Positions 8,234 to 16,781 of a stretch of DNA of 51,377 nucleotides are shown piece after piece (the first letter of the stretch is position 1; each line of letters begins with the position of its first letter). A program made the translations under genes and the position numbers. The notes under the pieces are model-generated. The model saw only the letters and a program-made list of their open reading frames with translations, was not told the origin of the DNA and did no database searches. The stretch comes from an uncultured Pseudorhodobacter sp. (lineage in GTDB: Bacteria; Pseudomonadota; Alphaproteobacteria; Rhodobacterales; Rhodobacteraceae), in the NCBI GenBank assembly GCA_913062925.1, contig CAJXWJ010000021.1, positions 1-51,377 on the forward strand, read 5' to 3'.

Positions 8234-9607
8234 CTACCCGCGCGCGCCGCGTGCGCCCAGAGAGGCGATTTCCGCCATCCGAGCCCGCACCTGCTGATCC
8301 GAGCCAAAGCCATAGCGCGCCCAGCCCAGACTGTCGAGACGCAGCGCCCGCGCTTGCGCCACTTCGCCGGTGTTTTCCAGCGCCTCGGCCTTGATCAGCA
8401 TCAAGGTTGCCAAAAGTGACGCATTTTCAGCCGCTTGTACCACCGGAATCGCACGGTCGGCAAAGGCTATGGCGGTGGCATTCTGCCCAGAGGTCAAGGC
8501 GATGGCGGCAAGCTGCATATCGACATGGGCCAGATGCACCTGCGCATTGGGAAGGCTGCGATAGATCTGCGCGGCTTGGCGCAGCACCTGCACCGCCGTC
8601 GCAGGCTGGCTGGTGGCAAGCGAGCGGCCCTTGGCATAAAGACTAAAGGCCAGCCGGTTGTCGCGCCAGCCCTGCGCCATGGCGATGCTGACCATTTGAT
8701 CGGCTGCCGAAAGCCGTTGATTGGCGGTGCCACGCGGGCCAAAGGCGGCCTCGACCTGCGCGATCCAGACACGCGGGGCAATATCGCCGATATGTTTGCC
8801 CGCATAGGCTCCGGCTGGGTTATAGCGGTCCAGCAGCGCCGGCAGATACTTGGCGACCTCGGCCTCATTCATGCCGCTGCGCAATTCGGGCGCGTAATGC
8901 AGCCGCAGGATCAGCATGTCAAAGTTGGTCAGCACCGAGTTGAAATTGTCGTCATTAAAAATTGAATCGGGCAGCCGATACAGATCGTTCAGCGGGCCCA
9001 TGGATTGTGCAGTTTCCTCGTTCAGACAATCGCGCAGCTCTTGCGGGGCGGCGTCTGAGGGGATGAAGATCGAGACATGGTCGCGGCGGGTGACGGTGGT
9101 CCAATCCAGCTTTGGTCCGCGCCGTTCGGCTTGATATTCGGCCCAAGATTGCACCCGCGGCACAGTAAAACAGGCCGCCATCGGCACCACCCGCCGCATC
9201 TCGGTCCGCGGCAGAAACTCGATCGTCACCGAGGCGCTGGCCCCGGGTGCAGCAAAGCTGACCTCTAACCCCGCCTCATTGCGCAGCCGGTTCAGCACCC
9301 GCCCCATCTCGGCAGGCGCAGTGGCAGGCACCGCCCCTTGTAGCTTGACCGAAATCGGCCCCTCAAAGCGGCTGAGATTGGGATTTGCACGCCCGCTTTC
9401 CATCCGGAACTCCAGATCCAGAAAATCGCGCGCGATTTCGGCATTCGGGCGCGATTTATAGGGTCGCGGTCCGCCGCCAAAGTCTTGCATCGCGCCAAAG
9501 GCGATACTGCTGGTATTGTCTTCGGAATAGCTTTTGGACACCTGTGCCGTCGGGGCGGGCATACAGGCCGTCAGGACGCAAAGGGCAAGCATTGGAATAT
9601 GACGCAT
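8234..9607 (-). CDS. DUF2927-type lipoprotein with TPR-like C-terminal half
   Basis: A 457-residue secreted protein. The N terminus is a lipoprotein signal with lipobox LTAC (Cys15). The segment RDFLDLEFRMESGR to the central YRLPDSIFNDDNFNSVLTNFD fits the DUF2927 family seen in Rhodobacterales (family name recalled, not searched). The C-terminal 150 residues are alanine-rich helical pairs suggestive of tetratricopeptide repeats. I chose the ATG at 9607, which starts directly with MRHIPM and the signal, rather than 9622. No enzymatic motif is visible; an envelope role is inferred. Confidence 0.78.
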   Translation of the reverse strand: MRHIPMLALCVLTACMPAPTAQVSKSYSEDNTSSIAFGAMQDFGGGPRPYKSRPNAEIARDFLDLEFRMESGRANPNLSRFEGPISVKLQGAVPATAPAEMGRVLNRLRNEAGLEVSFAAPGASASVTIEFLPRTEMRRVVPMAACFTVPRVQSWAEYQAERRGPKLDWTTVTRRDHVSIFIPSDAAPQELRDCLNEETAQSMGPLNDLYRLPDSIFNDDNFNSVLTNFDMLILRLHYAPELRSGMNEAEVAKYLPALLDRYNPAGAYAGKHIGDIAPRVWIAQVEAAFGPRGTANQRLSAADQMVSIAMAQGWRDNRLAFSLYAKGRSLATSQPATAVQVLRQAAQIYRSLPNAQVHLAHVDMQLAAIALTSGQNATAIAFADRAIPVVQAAENASLLATLMLIKAEALENTGEVAQARALRLDSLGWARYGFGSDQQVRARMAEIASLGARGARG

Positions 9608-10287
9608 AGCTTGGCAGCTCATCTATACAGGGTTGAGAGGGCGCAAAGGCCCTCCGTACACACGAAAAAGCGCGGTAGATCGCAGGCGAAAGTCTGGTCA
9701 GACAACGCCCAACGGATGCCCCCGCATCCGCTGCCGCTGATCGAACTGATCCAGACCAAAGCTGCGCCTTCACCGTGCCAGAGCCCTGCACAAGCGCGCC
9801 ACAAAACCGGAGCAGACCAGCTTTCAGCGCGACACGACAGGGATACAGCGAAGACCAAAGCCCGCGATCTACCGCGCCTCTGGCCTCATAAGCGGCTGCC
9901 GTTTTGGCGGCCGGCACAACGGGAAGCCGCAGCAGCCCCCGCCGATGGCGCGCAAGCATATCTCGGCCCATCCCAAAGCGCGGGGCGGTGTCTTGCCGAA
10001 AGATGTCAGCGTCGTCCATCAAAAGCCTTACCCAAAACGTCACCACTTAAGACGCCAGTCAACAGGTCGCCAGTGTCCGTTTAGGGGCACCATCATGTCA
10101 ATCTTTGGGTTTTCGCGGCTTTGGGCTGAATCTACCCATGGAGGTTATTTTGATGCAAAGCGCCAGATTTTCCCCTGCGGGATCGCGGATTGTTTCAGCA
10201 TATTACACAATGAGCCGGTTTCGTGACTACATTATGTCAAGACTATGGCTAAACCTTGGCAGAATCGCCCGATTCTCTAATTTTCGG
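9608..10287. other. 680-bp stretch without a convincing gene
   Basis: This gap lies between the MoxR and DUF2927 genes. Long open frames exist on both strands, but their translations are arginine-, cysteine- or proline-rich without recognisable motifs or a ribosome site. The part from 9620 to 10060 is GC-rich; the part after 10080 is less so. A perfect 14-bp inverted repeat flanks 180 bp inside it. It may be a decayed gene or remnant insertion, or simply a regulatory region. Confidence 0.5.
9670..9877. repeat. 14-bp perfect inverted repeat flanking 180 bp
   Basis: GCGCGGTAGATCGC at 9670-9683 recurs as its exact reverse complement at 9864-9877. The flanks of the arms are not similar beyond one or two bases, and no transposase frame lies between them. 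It could be a remnant terminal repeat pair or a chance repeat. Confidence 0.45.
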
Positions 10288-11127
10288 TTAACGATCTCGC
10301 CGCGCCATAAACGACAGTCGCTCGAACAGATGCACATCTTGTTCGTTCTTCAACAGCGCGCCATGCAGGGTGGGCAAAGCGTGTTTGCCCTCGCGACGCA
10401 GATCCGCAGGAGACAGGTCTTCGGCCAACAAAAGCTTGAGCCAATCCAGCACCTCGGAGGTCGAGGGTTTCTTCTTCAGCCCTGGTGTCTCGCGGATCTC
10501 GAAAAACTGTGTCAGCGCCGTCGCCAGCAAGTCGGGTTTAATCTGGGGGAAATGTACCCGCACGATGGCGGCCAGAACCTCGGGTTCCGGAAAGCGGATA
10601 TAGTGGAAAAAGCAGCGGCGCAAAAACGCATCTGGCAGATCTTTTTCATTGTTCGATGTGATAATCACAACCGGACGTTGTGCCGCGCGAATGGTCTGGC
10701 CGGTCTCATAGACATGAAACTCCATCCGGTCCAATTCTTGCAAAAGATCATTGGGAAATTCGATATCGGCCTTGTCGATTTCGTCAATCAGCAGCACCAC
10801 CCGCGCGGGAGCCTCAAAGGCCTGCCACAGCTTGCCCTTGCGGATGTAATTGCCCACCTCATGCACGCGGGCCTCGCCCAATTGGCTGTCGCGCAGACGG
10901 CTGACCGCGTCATATTCGTAAAGCCCTTGCTGCGCCTTGGTGGTCGATTTCACGTTCCACTCGATCAAAGGCATATCCAAGGCCTGCGAGACTTGCCGCG
11001 CCAATTCAGTTTTCCCCGTGCCCGGTTCGCCCTTAACCAGAAGCGGGCGCTGCAAAGTCACAGCCGCATTCACCGCAATTTTCAAATCCTCGGCCACGAT
11101 ATAGGCATCGGTAGAGGCAAATTTCAT
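10288..11127 (-). CDS. MoxR-type AAA ATPase
   Basis: A 279-residue AAA+ ATPase. Walker A is GEPGTGKT (33-40), Walker B is VLLIDEID (111-118), and sensor 1 is the VIITSNNEKDLPDAFLRRC segment. MoxR proteins act as chaperone-like ATPases with VWA partners; the CoxE-like VWA gene on the same strand at 6841-8022 is the obvious candidate. The ATG at 11127 (MKFASTDAY) is preferred over an upstream start at 11190 because the latter extension has no family resemblance. The dksA gene is divergent, 171 bases away. Confidence 0.92.
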   Translation of the reverse strand: MKFASTDAYIVAEDLKIAVNAAVTLQRPLLVKGEPGTGKTELARQVSQALDMPLIEWNVKSTTKAQQGLYEYDAVSRLRDSQLGEARVHEVGNYIRKGKLWQAFEAPARVVLLIDEIDKADIEFPNDLLQELDRMEFHVYETGQTIRAAQRPVVIITSNNEKDLPDAFLRRCFFHYIRFPEPEVLAAIVRVHFPQIKPDLLATALTQFFEIRETPGLKKKPSTSEVLDWLKLLLAEDLSPADLRREGKHALPTLHGALLKNEQDVHLFERLSFMARRDR

Positions 11128-11298
11128 AGCGTTCTCAGTATGTTTTGGCTGATTTAGGCCCAACTTAACCTTGCTGCGAAAAACGCGCAACCGCTAGTGA
11201 CAATCCTTAAGCTTTCCTTTAGATGCTCGCTCAAGCAGGAGCGCGTTAAGATAATAGCCCACCTGGATGCGCGCCCTGAGAAAGTGGAGAGTGCTAAG

Positions 11299-11721
11299 AT
11301 GAAAGCGGAAGTCTTTTTGTCAGACGACTATCGTCCTGCCGAGGATGAGCCTTTCATGAACGAGCGGCAGCTGGAATATTTCCGCCGCAAGCTGATCATC
11401 TGGAAGCAAGAATTGCTTGGCCAATCGGCCGAGACCATCGACAATCTGCAAGACTCGGGCCGCAATGTGCCAGACATCGCAGATCGCGCGTCTGAGGAAA
11501 CCGACCGCGCACTGGAACTGCGCACGCGGGATCGTCAGCGCAAACTGGTGTCGAAAATTGACGCAGCGCTGCGCCGGATCGAGTCGGGCGAGTTTGGCTA
11601 TTGCGACATGACCGGCGAGCCGATCAGCCTAAAGCGGCTGGATGCGCGTCCGATCGCGACCATGACGCTTGAGGCGCAAGAAAAGCACGAGCGGCGCGAA
11701 AAAGTCCACCGCGACGACTGA
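11299..11721 (+). CDS. dksA: RNA polymerase-binding transcription factor DksA (one-cysteine zinc-finger variant)
   Basis: A 140-residue DksA that enters the RNA polymerase secondary channel and, with ppGpp, resets transcription of rRNA and amino acid genes. The long coiled coil and tip region are present (QSAETIDNLQDSGRNVPDIADRAS, containing the DxxDxA tip acidic pattern). The C-terminal finger reads FGYCDMTGEPISLKRLDARP. Of the four cysteines of classical DksA only one remains, so zinc binding in the classical way is unlikely. One-cysteine DksA is known in Rhodobacter. A GGAGAGTG ribosome site supports the ATG at 11299. A terminator follows directly. Confidence 0.93.
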   Translation: MKAEVFLSDDYRPAEDEPFMNERQLEYFRRKLIIWKQELLGQSAETIDNLQDSGRNVPDIADRASEETDRALELRTRDRQRKLVSKIDAALRRIESGEFGYCDMTGEPISLKRLDARPIATMTLEAQEKHERREKVHRDD

Positions 11722-11741
11722 GCCTTAGGTCACAAGACATC

Positions 11742-11774
11742 ACGCCGGCCCCTGATTGGGACCGGCGTTTTCAT
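11742..11774 (+). terminator. Rho-independent terminator after dksA
   Basis: ACGCCGG and CCGGCGT form a 7-bp stem, extended inward by CCC/GGG, followed by TTTTC. It lies 20 bases past the dksA stop and just before the monooxygenase gene. Confidence 0.85.
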
Positions 11775-11787
11775 TCGGGGGCACAGG

Positions 11788-12975
11788 ATGAGGCTTGCAG
11801 GCAAAGAGATCACCGTGCTGGGCGCAGGGATTGCCGGGCTTGCGTCAGCGCTGGCCTTGGCGCGTCATGGCGCGCGGGTGACGGTGCTAGAGCAGGCCGA
11901 TGCGATCCGCGAAGTCGGGGCGGGCCTGCAAATCTCGCCCAATGGCGCGCGGGTGCTGATGGCTTTGGGGCTGGCGGAGCAGATCAAGGCTGCTGCGATG
12001 CGGGCTGCGGCTGTCGAGCTGCGCGACGGGCGCGACGCATCGCTTGTGTTGCGGCTGGATCTGGCGGGCTTGCGGCCAGATCAGCCCTATTATTTCCTGC
12101 ACCGCGCCGATTTGATCGCGATTTTGGCCAAGGCGGCGCAGCTGGCTGGGGTGTCGATTGTGCTGGGGCAAAAGGTTGAAACCCTTGATCTGTCTGGCCT
12201 GCGCCCCATGCTTGCGATGCAGCACGGCGCGCCCCGCTGGACCGATCTGTTGATCGGCGCCGATGGTCTGCATTCAGTGGCACGCACGGCGCTGAATGGC
12301 GTGGAAACCGCGTTTTTCACTGGCCAAGTCGCTTGGCGCGCGCTGATCCCCGCTGAATCTGATGCCGCCCCCGTGGCCGAGGTGCATATGGGCGCGGGGC
12401 GGCATCTGGTCAGCTATCCGCTGCGCAACACGCGGTTGCGCAATATCGTCGCGGTGGAAGAGCGTAAAAGCTGGGCCGCCGAAAGCTGGTCACAGCGTGA
12501 TGATCCGCAGGCCTTGCGCAGCGCGTTTTCGGGCTTTTCCCCAAGGGTGCGGGGCTGGCTTGATCAGGTGCAAGAGCCGCATCTTTGGGGGCTGTTTCGC
12601 CATCCGGTTGCTGCCTTTTGGACTAAGACCCTGCCTGAGGGTGCCGTGGCCATCCTTGGAGATGCAGCACATCCGACCCTGCCGTTTCTGGCGCAGGGGG
12701 CCTCGATGGGGTTAGAAGACGCTTGGGTCTTGGCCGATCTTTTGGCGCGCAAGCCTCAGGCGAATGCGCTGGCCGCCTATCAGGCCGCGCGCGCGCCGCG
12801 CTGTGCGCGGATTGTGGCGGCCGCGACCGGCAATGCGCGTGCCTATCATCTGTCGGGCCTAAGCCGCAGTCTGGCGCATGCGGGGCTGCGTTTGGGGGCC
12901 AAGATCGCACCCGCGCTGCCCTTGCAGCGCTTTGACTGGCTTTACGGCTTTGACGTCACCGCCTCAGGCGTCTAG
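11788..12975 (+). CDS. FAD-dependent aromatic-type monooxygenase (salicylate hydroxylase-like)
   Basis: A 395-residue group A flavoprotein monooxygenase. The FAD-binding Rossmann motif is VLGAGIAGLASALAL (about 10-24), the DG motif is IGADGLHSVAR, and the GD motif is ILGDAAHPTLPFLAQGASM. The sequence resembles salicylate or 6-hydroxynicotinate hydroxylase-like enzymes, but the substrate cannot be read from it. It could equally be involved in quinone or secondary metabolism. GGGGGCACAGG precedes the ATG. Its last 12 bases overlap the 3' end of xthA on the opposite strand. Confidence 0.85.
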   Translation: MRLAGKEITVLGAGIAGLASALALARHGARVTVLEQADAIREVGAGLQISPNGARVLMALGLAEQIKAAAMRAAAVELRDGRDASLVLRLDLAGLRPDQPYYFLHRADLIAILAKAAQLAGVSIVLGQKVETLDLSGLRPMLAMQHGAPRWTDLLIGADGLHSVARTALNGVETAFFTGQVAWRALIPAESDAAPVAEVHMGAGRHLVSYPLRNTRLRNIVAVEERKSWAAESWSQRDDPQALRSAFSGFSPRVRGWLDQVQEPHLWGLFRHPVAAFWTKTLPEGAVAILGDAAHPTLPFLAQGASMGLEDAWVLADLLARKPQANALAAYQAARAPRCARIVAAATGNARAYHLSGLSRSLAHAGLRLGAKIAPALPLQRFDWLYGFDVTASGV

Positions 12976-13743
12976 TTCGATCCAGACCGGCACATGGTCC
13001 GAGGGCTTTTCGCCCGCCCGCACCTGCTTGTCGATCTGGCAATCGCGCAGCAAATCGGCGGCCTGCGGCGACAGCAGGTGGTGGTCGATGCGAATGCCGT
13101 TGTTGCGCTCCCAAGCGCCGGCTTGATAATCCCAAAAGGAATACTGCCCCGCCGCCTGATTGCAGGCGCGAAACGCCTCGGTCAGGCCAAGGTTCAAAAG
13201 CCTGCGAAAGGCCGCGCGGGTTTGCGGCAGATAGAGCGCATCCTCAAGCCAAAGTTCGGGCTTGGCGGCATCTTCGGCCTGCGGGATCACATTGTAATCG
13301 CCACAGCAGACCAAGGGCTCTTCCAGCTGCAACAGAGTTTCAACCCGTGCCTGCATCCGCGCCATCCAAGCGAGTTTATAGTCATATTTCGGCCCCGGAA
13401 CCGGATTGCCATTCGGCAGATACAGCCCGCAAACCCGCACCGCGCGCTGACCGATCACCGTGGCCTCGATCCAGCGCGCCTGCTCGTCTGCCGCGTCGCC
13501 AGGCAGGCCGCGCACCACATCCTCGAGCGGCAGTTTCGACAGGATTGCCACGCCGTTAAAGCTTTTCTGACCGTGGGTTTCCACGCGGTAGCCCATCGCC
13601 TCGAACAGCTCGCGCGGAAAGGCCTCGTCCACCGATTTGATCTCTTGCAGGCAGGCGACATCGGGCTGGGCGGCGGCAAGCCAAGCCGGCAGCGCCTCGA
13701 TCCGCGCCTTGATGCCATTGATGTTGAATGTGGCGATTTTCAT
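12964..13743 (-). CDS. xthA: Exodeoxyribonuclease III
   Basis: A 259-residue AP endonuclease/3'-5' exonuclease of base excision repair. Metal and catalytic motifs are present: FNINGIKAR at the N terminus, LQEIKS with the metal-binding Glu, LYLPNGNP, the GDYNV motif, RIDHHLLS and the terminal SDHVPVW histidine motif. Length is normal for the family. GGGAGCCGCCG lies just upstream of the start. It converges with the monooxygenase gene. Confidence 0.95.
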   Translation of the reverse strand: MKIATFNINGIKARIEALPAWLAAAQPDVACLQEIKSVDEAFPRELFEAMGYRVETHGQKSFNGVAILSKLPLEDVVRGLPGDAADEQARWIEATVIGQRAVRVCGLYLPNGNPVPGPKYDYKLAWMARMQARVETLLQLEEPLVCCGDYNVIPQAEDAAKPELWLEDALYLPQTRAAFRRLLNLGLTEAFRACNQAAGQYSFWDYQAGAWERNNGIRIDHHLLSPQAADLLRDCQIDKQVRAGEKPSDHVPVWIELDA

Positions 13744-13798
13744 CGGCGGCTCCCTTATTTTGGATCCGTTCTAGGGGCAGGGCAGGGGGCAAGCAAGC

Positions 13799-14485
13799 CT
13801 ATAGCGCCGCCCGCCACATCGCATCCAGCGCGTCGATTTCGGCGACGTCAAAGCGTGACAGCTCTTCCCAATAGCGCCCAGAAGCACTGACATAGCCCAG
13901 CTCTTCCTCGCGCGCCAAAGCAGCCTGGGCCTTGGCTGCATCAAAATCAGGCAGACGCGCAGAGGCGACATCGCCACGCGCAAACAGCAGCCGCGACGGA
14001 CCCTTTGACAGATTGACCATCGCACAGCCCTGCATCGCCGCCAAAATCATCAGCCGTGCCGATTTCGCTTCAAGGTCGCGCAGAGTGATGTCGGCGCGCA
14101 GGGGGTCGGGGCTGCCTTGCCCATAAAAATGCGTCTCTTCTCCGGCTGGATAGTGCATATCGCAGCCAAAAACCGCGATAACCTTGGGCCGCAGCTGTGC
14201 CAGCGCCCAATAGGCCGCCGTATAGGCCATGGTAGCCCCCGCATAAACAAAGCCGCCATAGGCGTTTTGCGCCGGCACAAATTCGCTTTCCGTCACCAGC
14301 CGCTGTCCGGGGCCTGCGACTGGATGCCGCTCGGAGGGGAAATCCCAAGGGTAGATCGCATAATCCCAATCGGGACGAATGCGATAGGCGTTGTTGATCG
14401 CCACGATCTTGTCAAAGCCCTTGCGCGACCAAACCGCCGCTTGCAGGGCCATCGGGGCAGACCCCAGAATTAGGATAGTACTCAC
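13799..14485 (-). CDS. Unknown protein with Rossmann-like N terminus (MptE/DUF115-like?)
   Basis: A 228-residue protein beginning STILILGSAPMALQAAVW, a nucleotide-binding-like GSxP loop. It continues DKIVAINNAYRIRPDWDYAIYP and, centrally, RPKVIAVFGCDMHYPAGEETHFYG. This layout resembles proteins of the MptE-like/DUF115 group and some sialyltransferase-like folds found near glycosylation genes, but I cannot assign a reaction. The start is the GTG at 14485, preceded by GGAGAAATTGC; the longer frame to 14569 would overlap erpA. It lies 53 bases downstream of erpA. Confidence 0.65.
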   Translation of the reverse strand: MSTILILGSAPMALQAAVWSRKGFDKIVAINNAYRIRPDWDYAIYPWDFPSERHPVAGPGQRLVTESEFVPAQNAYGGFVYAGATMAYTAAYWALAQLRPKVIAVFGCDMHYPAGEETHFYGQGSPDPLRADITLRDLEAKSARLMILAAMQGCAMVNLSKGPSRLLFARGDVASARLPDFDAAKAQAALAREEELGYVSASGRYWEELSRFDVAEIDALDAMWRAAL

Positions 14486-14538
14486 GCAATTTCTCCAACT
14501 TTTTGCGAAATCTAGCGCATCAATCGTGAAAAACGCGT

Positions 14539-14865
14539 TTAGATCGAAAAAGACGTCCCACAGCCGCAAGAACTGCTGGCATTGGGGTTTTCAATGACGA
14601 AGCGCGCGCCGATCAGCTCTTCGGTAAAATCAATCACCGCGTTTGACAAAAAAGGCAGCGAAATCTGATCGACCAGCACTTTTTGGCCAGCCTGTTCAAG
14701 CACCAGATCATCTGCTGCCGGATCGTCCAGCTTGATGTCATATTGAAAGCCCGAACAGCCGCCGCCTTCGACCGCCACGCGAAGCGATTTGGCCTGACCC
14801 GTCATCGCGGCAATCTCGGCAATGCGCGCGAAGGCGCGGTCAGTAACGCGGGGAGGCATATTCAT
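14539..14865 (-). CDS. erpA: Iron-sulfur cluster insertion protein ErpA (A-type carrier)
   Basis: A 108-residue A-type carrier that passes iron-sulfur clusters to apo-enzymes. The three conserved cysteines are Cys37 in EGGGCSGFQY and Cys100/Cys102 in SSSCGCGTSF, and the FLSNAVIDF and FVIENPNAS motifs are typical. Length is normal. ErpA-type naming is by similarity; IscA-like function cannot be separated from sequence alone. A GGATCACGCC ribosome site precedes the ATG. In related genomes this gene commonly sits beside dgt and xthA (recalled). Confidence 0.92.
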   Translation of the reverse strand: MNMPPRVTDRAFARIAEIAAMTGQAKSLRVAVEGGGCSGFQYDIKLDDPAADDLVLEQAGQKVLVDQISLPFLSNAVIDFTEELIGARFVIENPNASSSCGCGTSFSI

Positions 14866-14930
14866 GGCGTGATCCTTATCTCGGGCACAGAGTTAAGATA
14901 GGGCGTCAGCGCCGCCGCCGCAAGGGAAGC

Positions 14931-15743
14931 TTAGGCCGGCAGCACGGCGCGCAGAAAATCCGAAAGCCGGTGCTTGGCGGCAAAGTCGCTGCAAAAGCGG
15001 TCATAGACGGCAGATTGCTCGGCGAGGCTGGGCTTGTCGGTCAGGGCAAAATAATGCTGGCCGCAGATCAAAGGCTGCGCCAAAGGGTCCGACCAAATCA
15101 CCTTTCCGGCCAGTGCCGCCGTCAAAATCCGCGGATATTCACTGTAAACGCCTGCGCTGAAATGCAAATTCACAATGCCGCCCGATTTGGCAATCTGTGC
15201 CTGAAGCGCTGCGCCATGGGTGCCATAGGGCAAAAGCTTTATGTTTTGCAGGGGAGCAAGTGCGCTGATCTGGGCGCGGCGCTGATCGTTCATCGCGCCA
15301 AAAAAGATCAGATCGCCGTTCGATCCGGCATAGGCGGGCAGGCTGTCGGGAAAGAGATGCGGGCCAAATTTGATTTTGCGGCGCAAAATATCGGGCAAAA
15401 ATCCATAGGCGGGCGCATTCAAGGGGCTGACATCTAGCAGCACATCATATTGCAGCGCCCAACGCAGGATCGCGGCTCGCGACGGCAGCCCCCAGAGCTT
15501 GGCCCCGGTCTGATCATAAAAATGCTCGGTTTGCAGGCCGATTTTAAGCCCGGGCGGCAGCATTCGTTTGGTAAAGCTATGCGCGCCCACATAGATCGCC
15601 GCGCGCTGTGCCGTAAGATCGCCCAGATCAAAGCTGGCCAGTTGATCGGCGATCTCGCTTAGGATCGGATGGCGGGCGACAAAGCGCAAATTGCCGTTGC
15701 GCGCCGTGGTCCAATCTTTGCCGAAAAACGAGGACAGGCTCAT
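14931..15743 (-). CDS. Unknown protein, possible glycosyltransferase-fold
   Basis: A 270-residue protein starting MSLSSFFGKDWTTARNG. Segments such as AAIYVGAHSF, KIGLQTEHFYDQTGAKLWG, FGPHLFPDSLPAYAG and GIVNLHFSAGVYSEYPRIL have the look of a GT-B or CgeB-like glycosyltransferase domain, in which the last segment would contact the sugar nucleotide. I cannot confirm a family. It begins three bases after the stop of the family-2 glycosyltransferase gene, so the two are one unit. The function is probably in surface glycan assembly (inference from context). Confidence 0.6.
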   Translation of the reverse strand: MSLSSFFGKDWTTARNGNLRFVARHPILSEIADQLASFDLGDLTAQRAAIYVGAHSFTKRMLPPGLKIGLQTEHFYDQTGAKLWGLPSRAAILRWALQYDVLLDVSPLNAPAYGFLPDILRRKIKFGPHLFPDSLPAYAGSNGDLIFFGAMNDQRRAQISALAPLQNIKLLPYGTHGAALQAQIAKSGGIVNLHFSAGVYSEYPRILTAALAGKVIWSDPLAQPLICGQHYFALTDKPSLAEQSAVYDRFCSDFAAKHRLSDFLRAVLPA

Positions 15744-15746
15744 GGC

Positions 15747-16682
15747 TTAGATCCCCAGCTTGGCGCGCAGCCGCCGCAAGCGCCGCCCACCCGACAGCAG
15801 CAGATATTCGATCCGCGCCAGAACCCGCAGGGCCAGCGGGCCTTGGAAATCTTGGAACACAAAGGGTTTGCGCACCTGTGGGTTTTGCGGGGTCAGGAAA
15901 TCTTCGGCAAAGGGCCAGATTGCAGGGTCGCGCGCGCGAAAGCCCGCGACCTCGGCCGCTGTCATGTCGTGATAGCCCAAACCCTCGGGCCGCCGCCGCA
16001 GCCGCGCGATTTGCCCCGAGAGTGGCCGCTTGCGGTTGCGAAAGGTTGGCACCTCGGGGCAGTAAAACGCAAATGGCACAGACATCAGCGGCATTTGGCT
16101 GAATTTTTCGCGGGCTTGGCCTTCATTATGGCCCTCGCCTTCAAGCACGGCAAAGCCCGCCGCACGCAGCCGGGCGACATGGGCCAAGCAAACATCGGCA
16201 AAGGCAAAGCGCATCTCGGCGCGGGGAATGTTGGGGGCGGTTTGATAGGCGGCAAGACCCGATGCGGCTTGGTATTGCGCCCGCAGTTTGCGCGCGATGC
16301 CGGCCTTCATGAACAAGGGCGAGACAAAGCCGCAATCGGGGTCTGCGTCAAAAATAGCGGCGATATCGGCGAAATCTTGGTCATCTACAGGGCGGACAAT
16401 CTGCATATCATCTTGTAAAAACAGCAGATAGTCGGTCTCGACCTCGGCCAAGGCGCGCGCCATATTGACGTAAAGCCCGCCATGCTGGGCGCGCGCCACC
16501 GCTGAGGGTTGCACCAAGGGCACCTTAAGGCCGGCCAAAACCGCCTTGGTCGCTGGATCATCAGACAGATCATCATAGACCACCACCTGCGCTTGCGGCA
16601 GGTTGCGCGCCAGCGAGGCCAGACAAAATTCTAAATACGCGCCGCGGTTATAGGAAAACACCGCCACTGTTAATTTTGTCAT
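15747..16682 (-). CDS. Family 2 (GT-A) glycosyltransferase
   Basis: A 311-residue protein starting MTKLTVAVFSYNRGAYLEFCL, the classical GT2 N terminus. It contains VVYDDLSDDP and the donor/metal region YLLFLQDDMQIV with a DxD-like acidic pair. The acceptor side is unrecognised and includes a basic C terminus (RRLRRLRAKLG). The start at 16682 is chosen because the upstream extension to 16916 overlaps dgt on the other strand. It heads the two-gene unit and is divergent from dgt, with 99 bases between. The sugar and acceptor cannot be deduced. Confidence 0.8.
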   Translation of the reverse strand: MTKLTVAVFSYNRGAYLEFCLASLARNLPQAQVVVYDDLSDDPATKAVLAGLKVPLVQPSAVARAQHGGLYVNMARALAEVETDYLLFLQDDMQIVRPVDDQDFADIAAIFDADPDCGFVSPLFMKAGIARKLRAQYQAASGLAAYQTAPNIPRAEMRFAFADVCLAHVARLRAAGFAVLEGEGHNEGQAREKFSQMPLMSVPFAFYCPEVPTFRNRKRPLSGQIARLRRRPEGLGYHDMTAAEVAGFRARDPAIWPFAEDFLTPQNPQVRKPFVFQDFQGPLALRVLARIEYLLLSGGRRLRRLRAKLGI

Positions 16683-16781
16683 CTGCCAATCCCGCGAAAA
16701 CTTATCTGTTCTTAGCGGTCTGCCAAGCCGCTGCCAAGCCAAACCGCTGGCGTCTGCGGGCAGGGCGGCTATAAACGAGGC

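Noticed and set aside
10153-11157. Plus-strand frame starting MQSARFSPAGSR behind GGAGGT
   Set aside because: The ribosome-like site is good, but the frame runs almost entirely antisense to the MoxR gene and the translation has no motifs.
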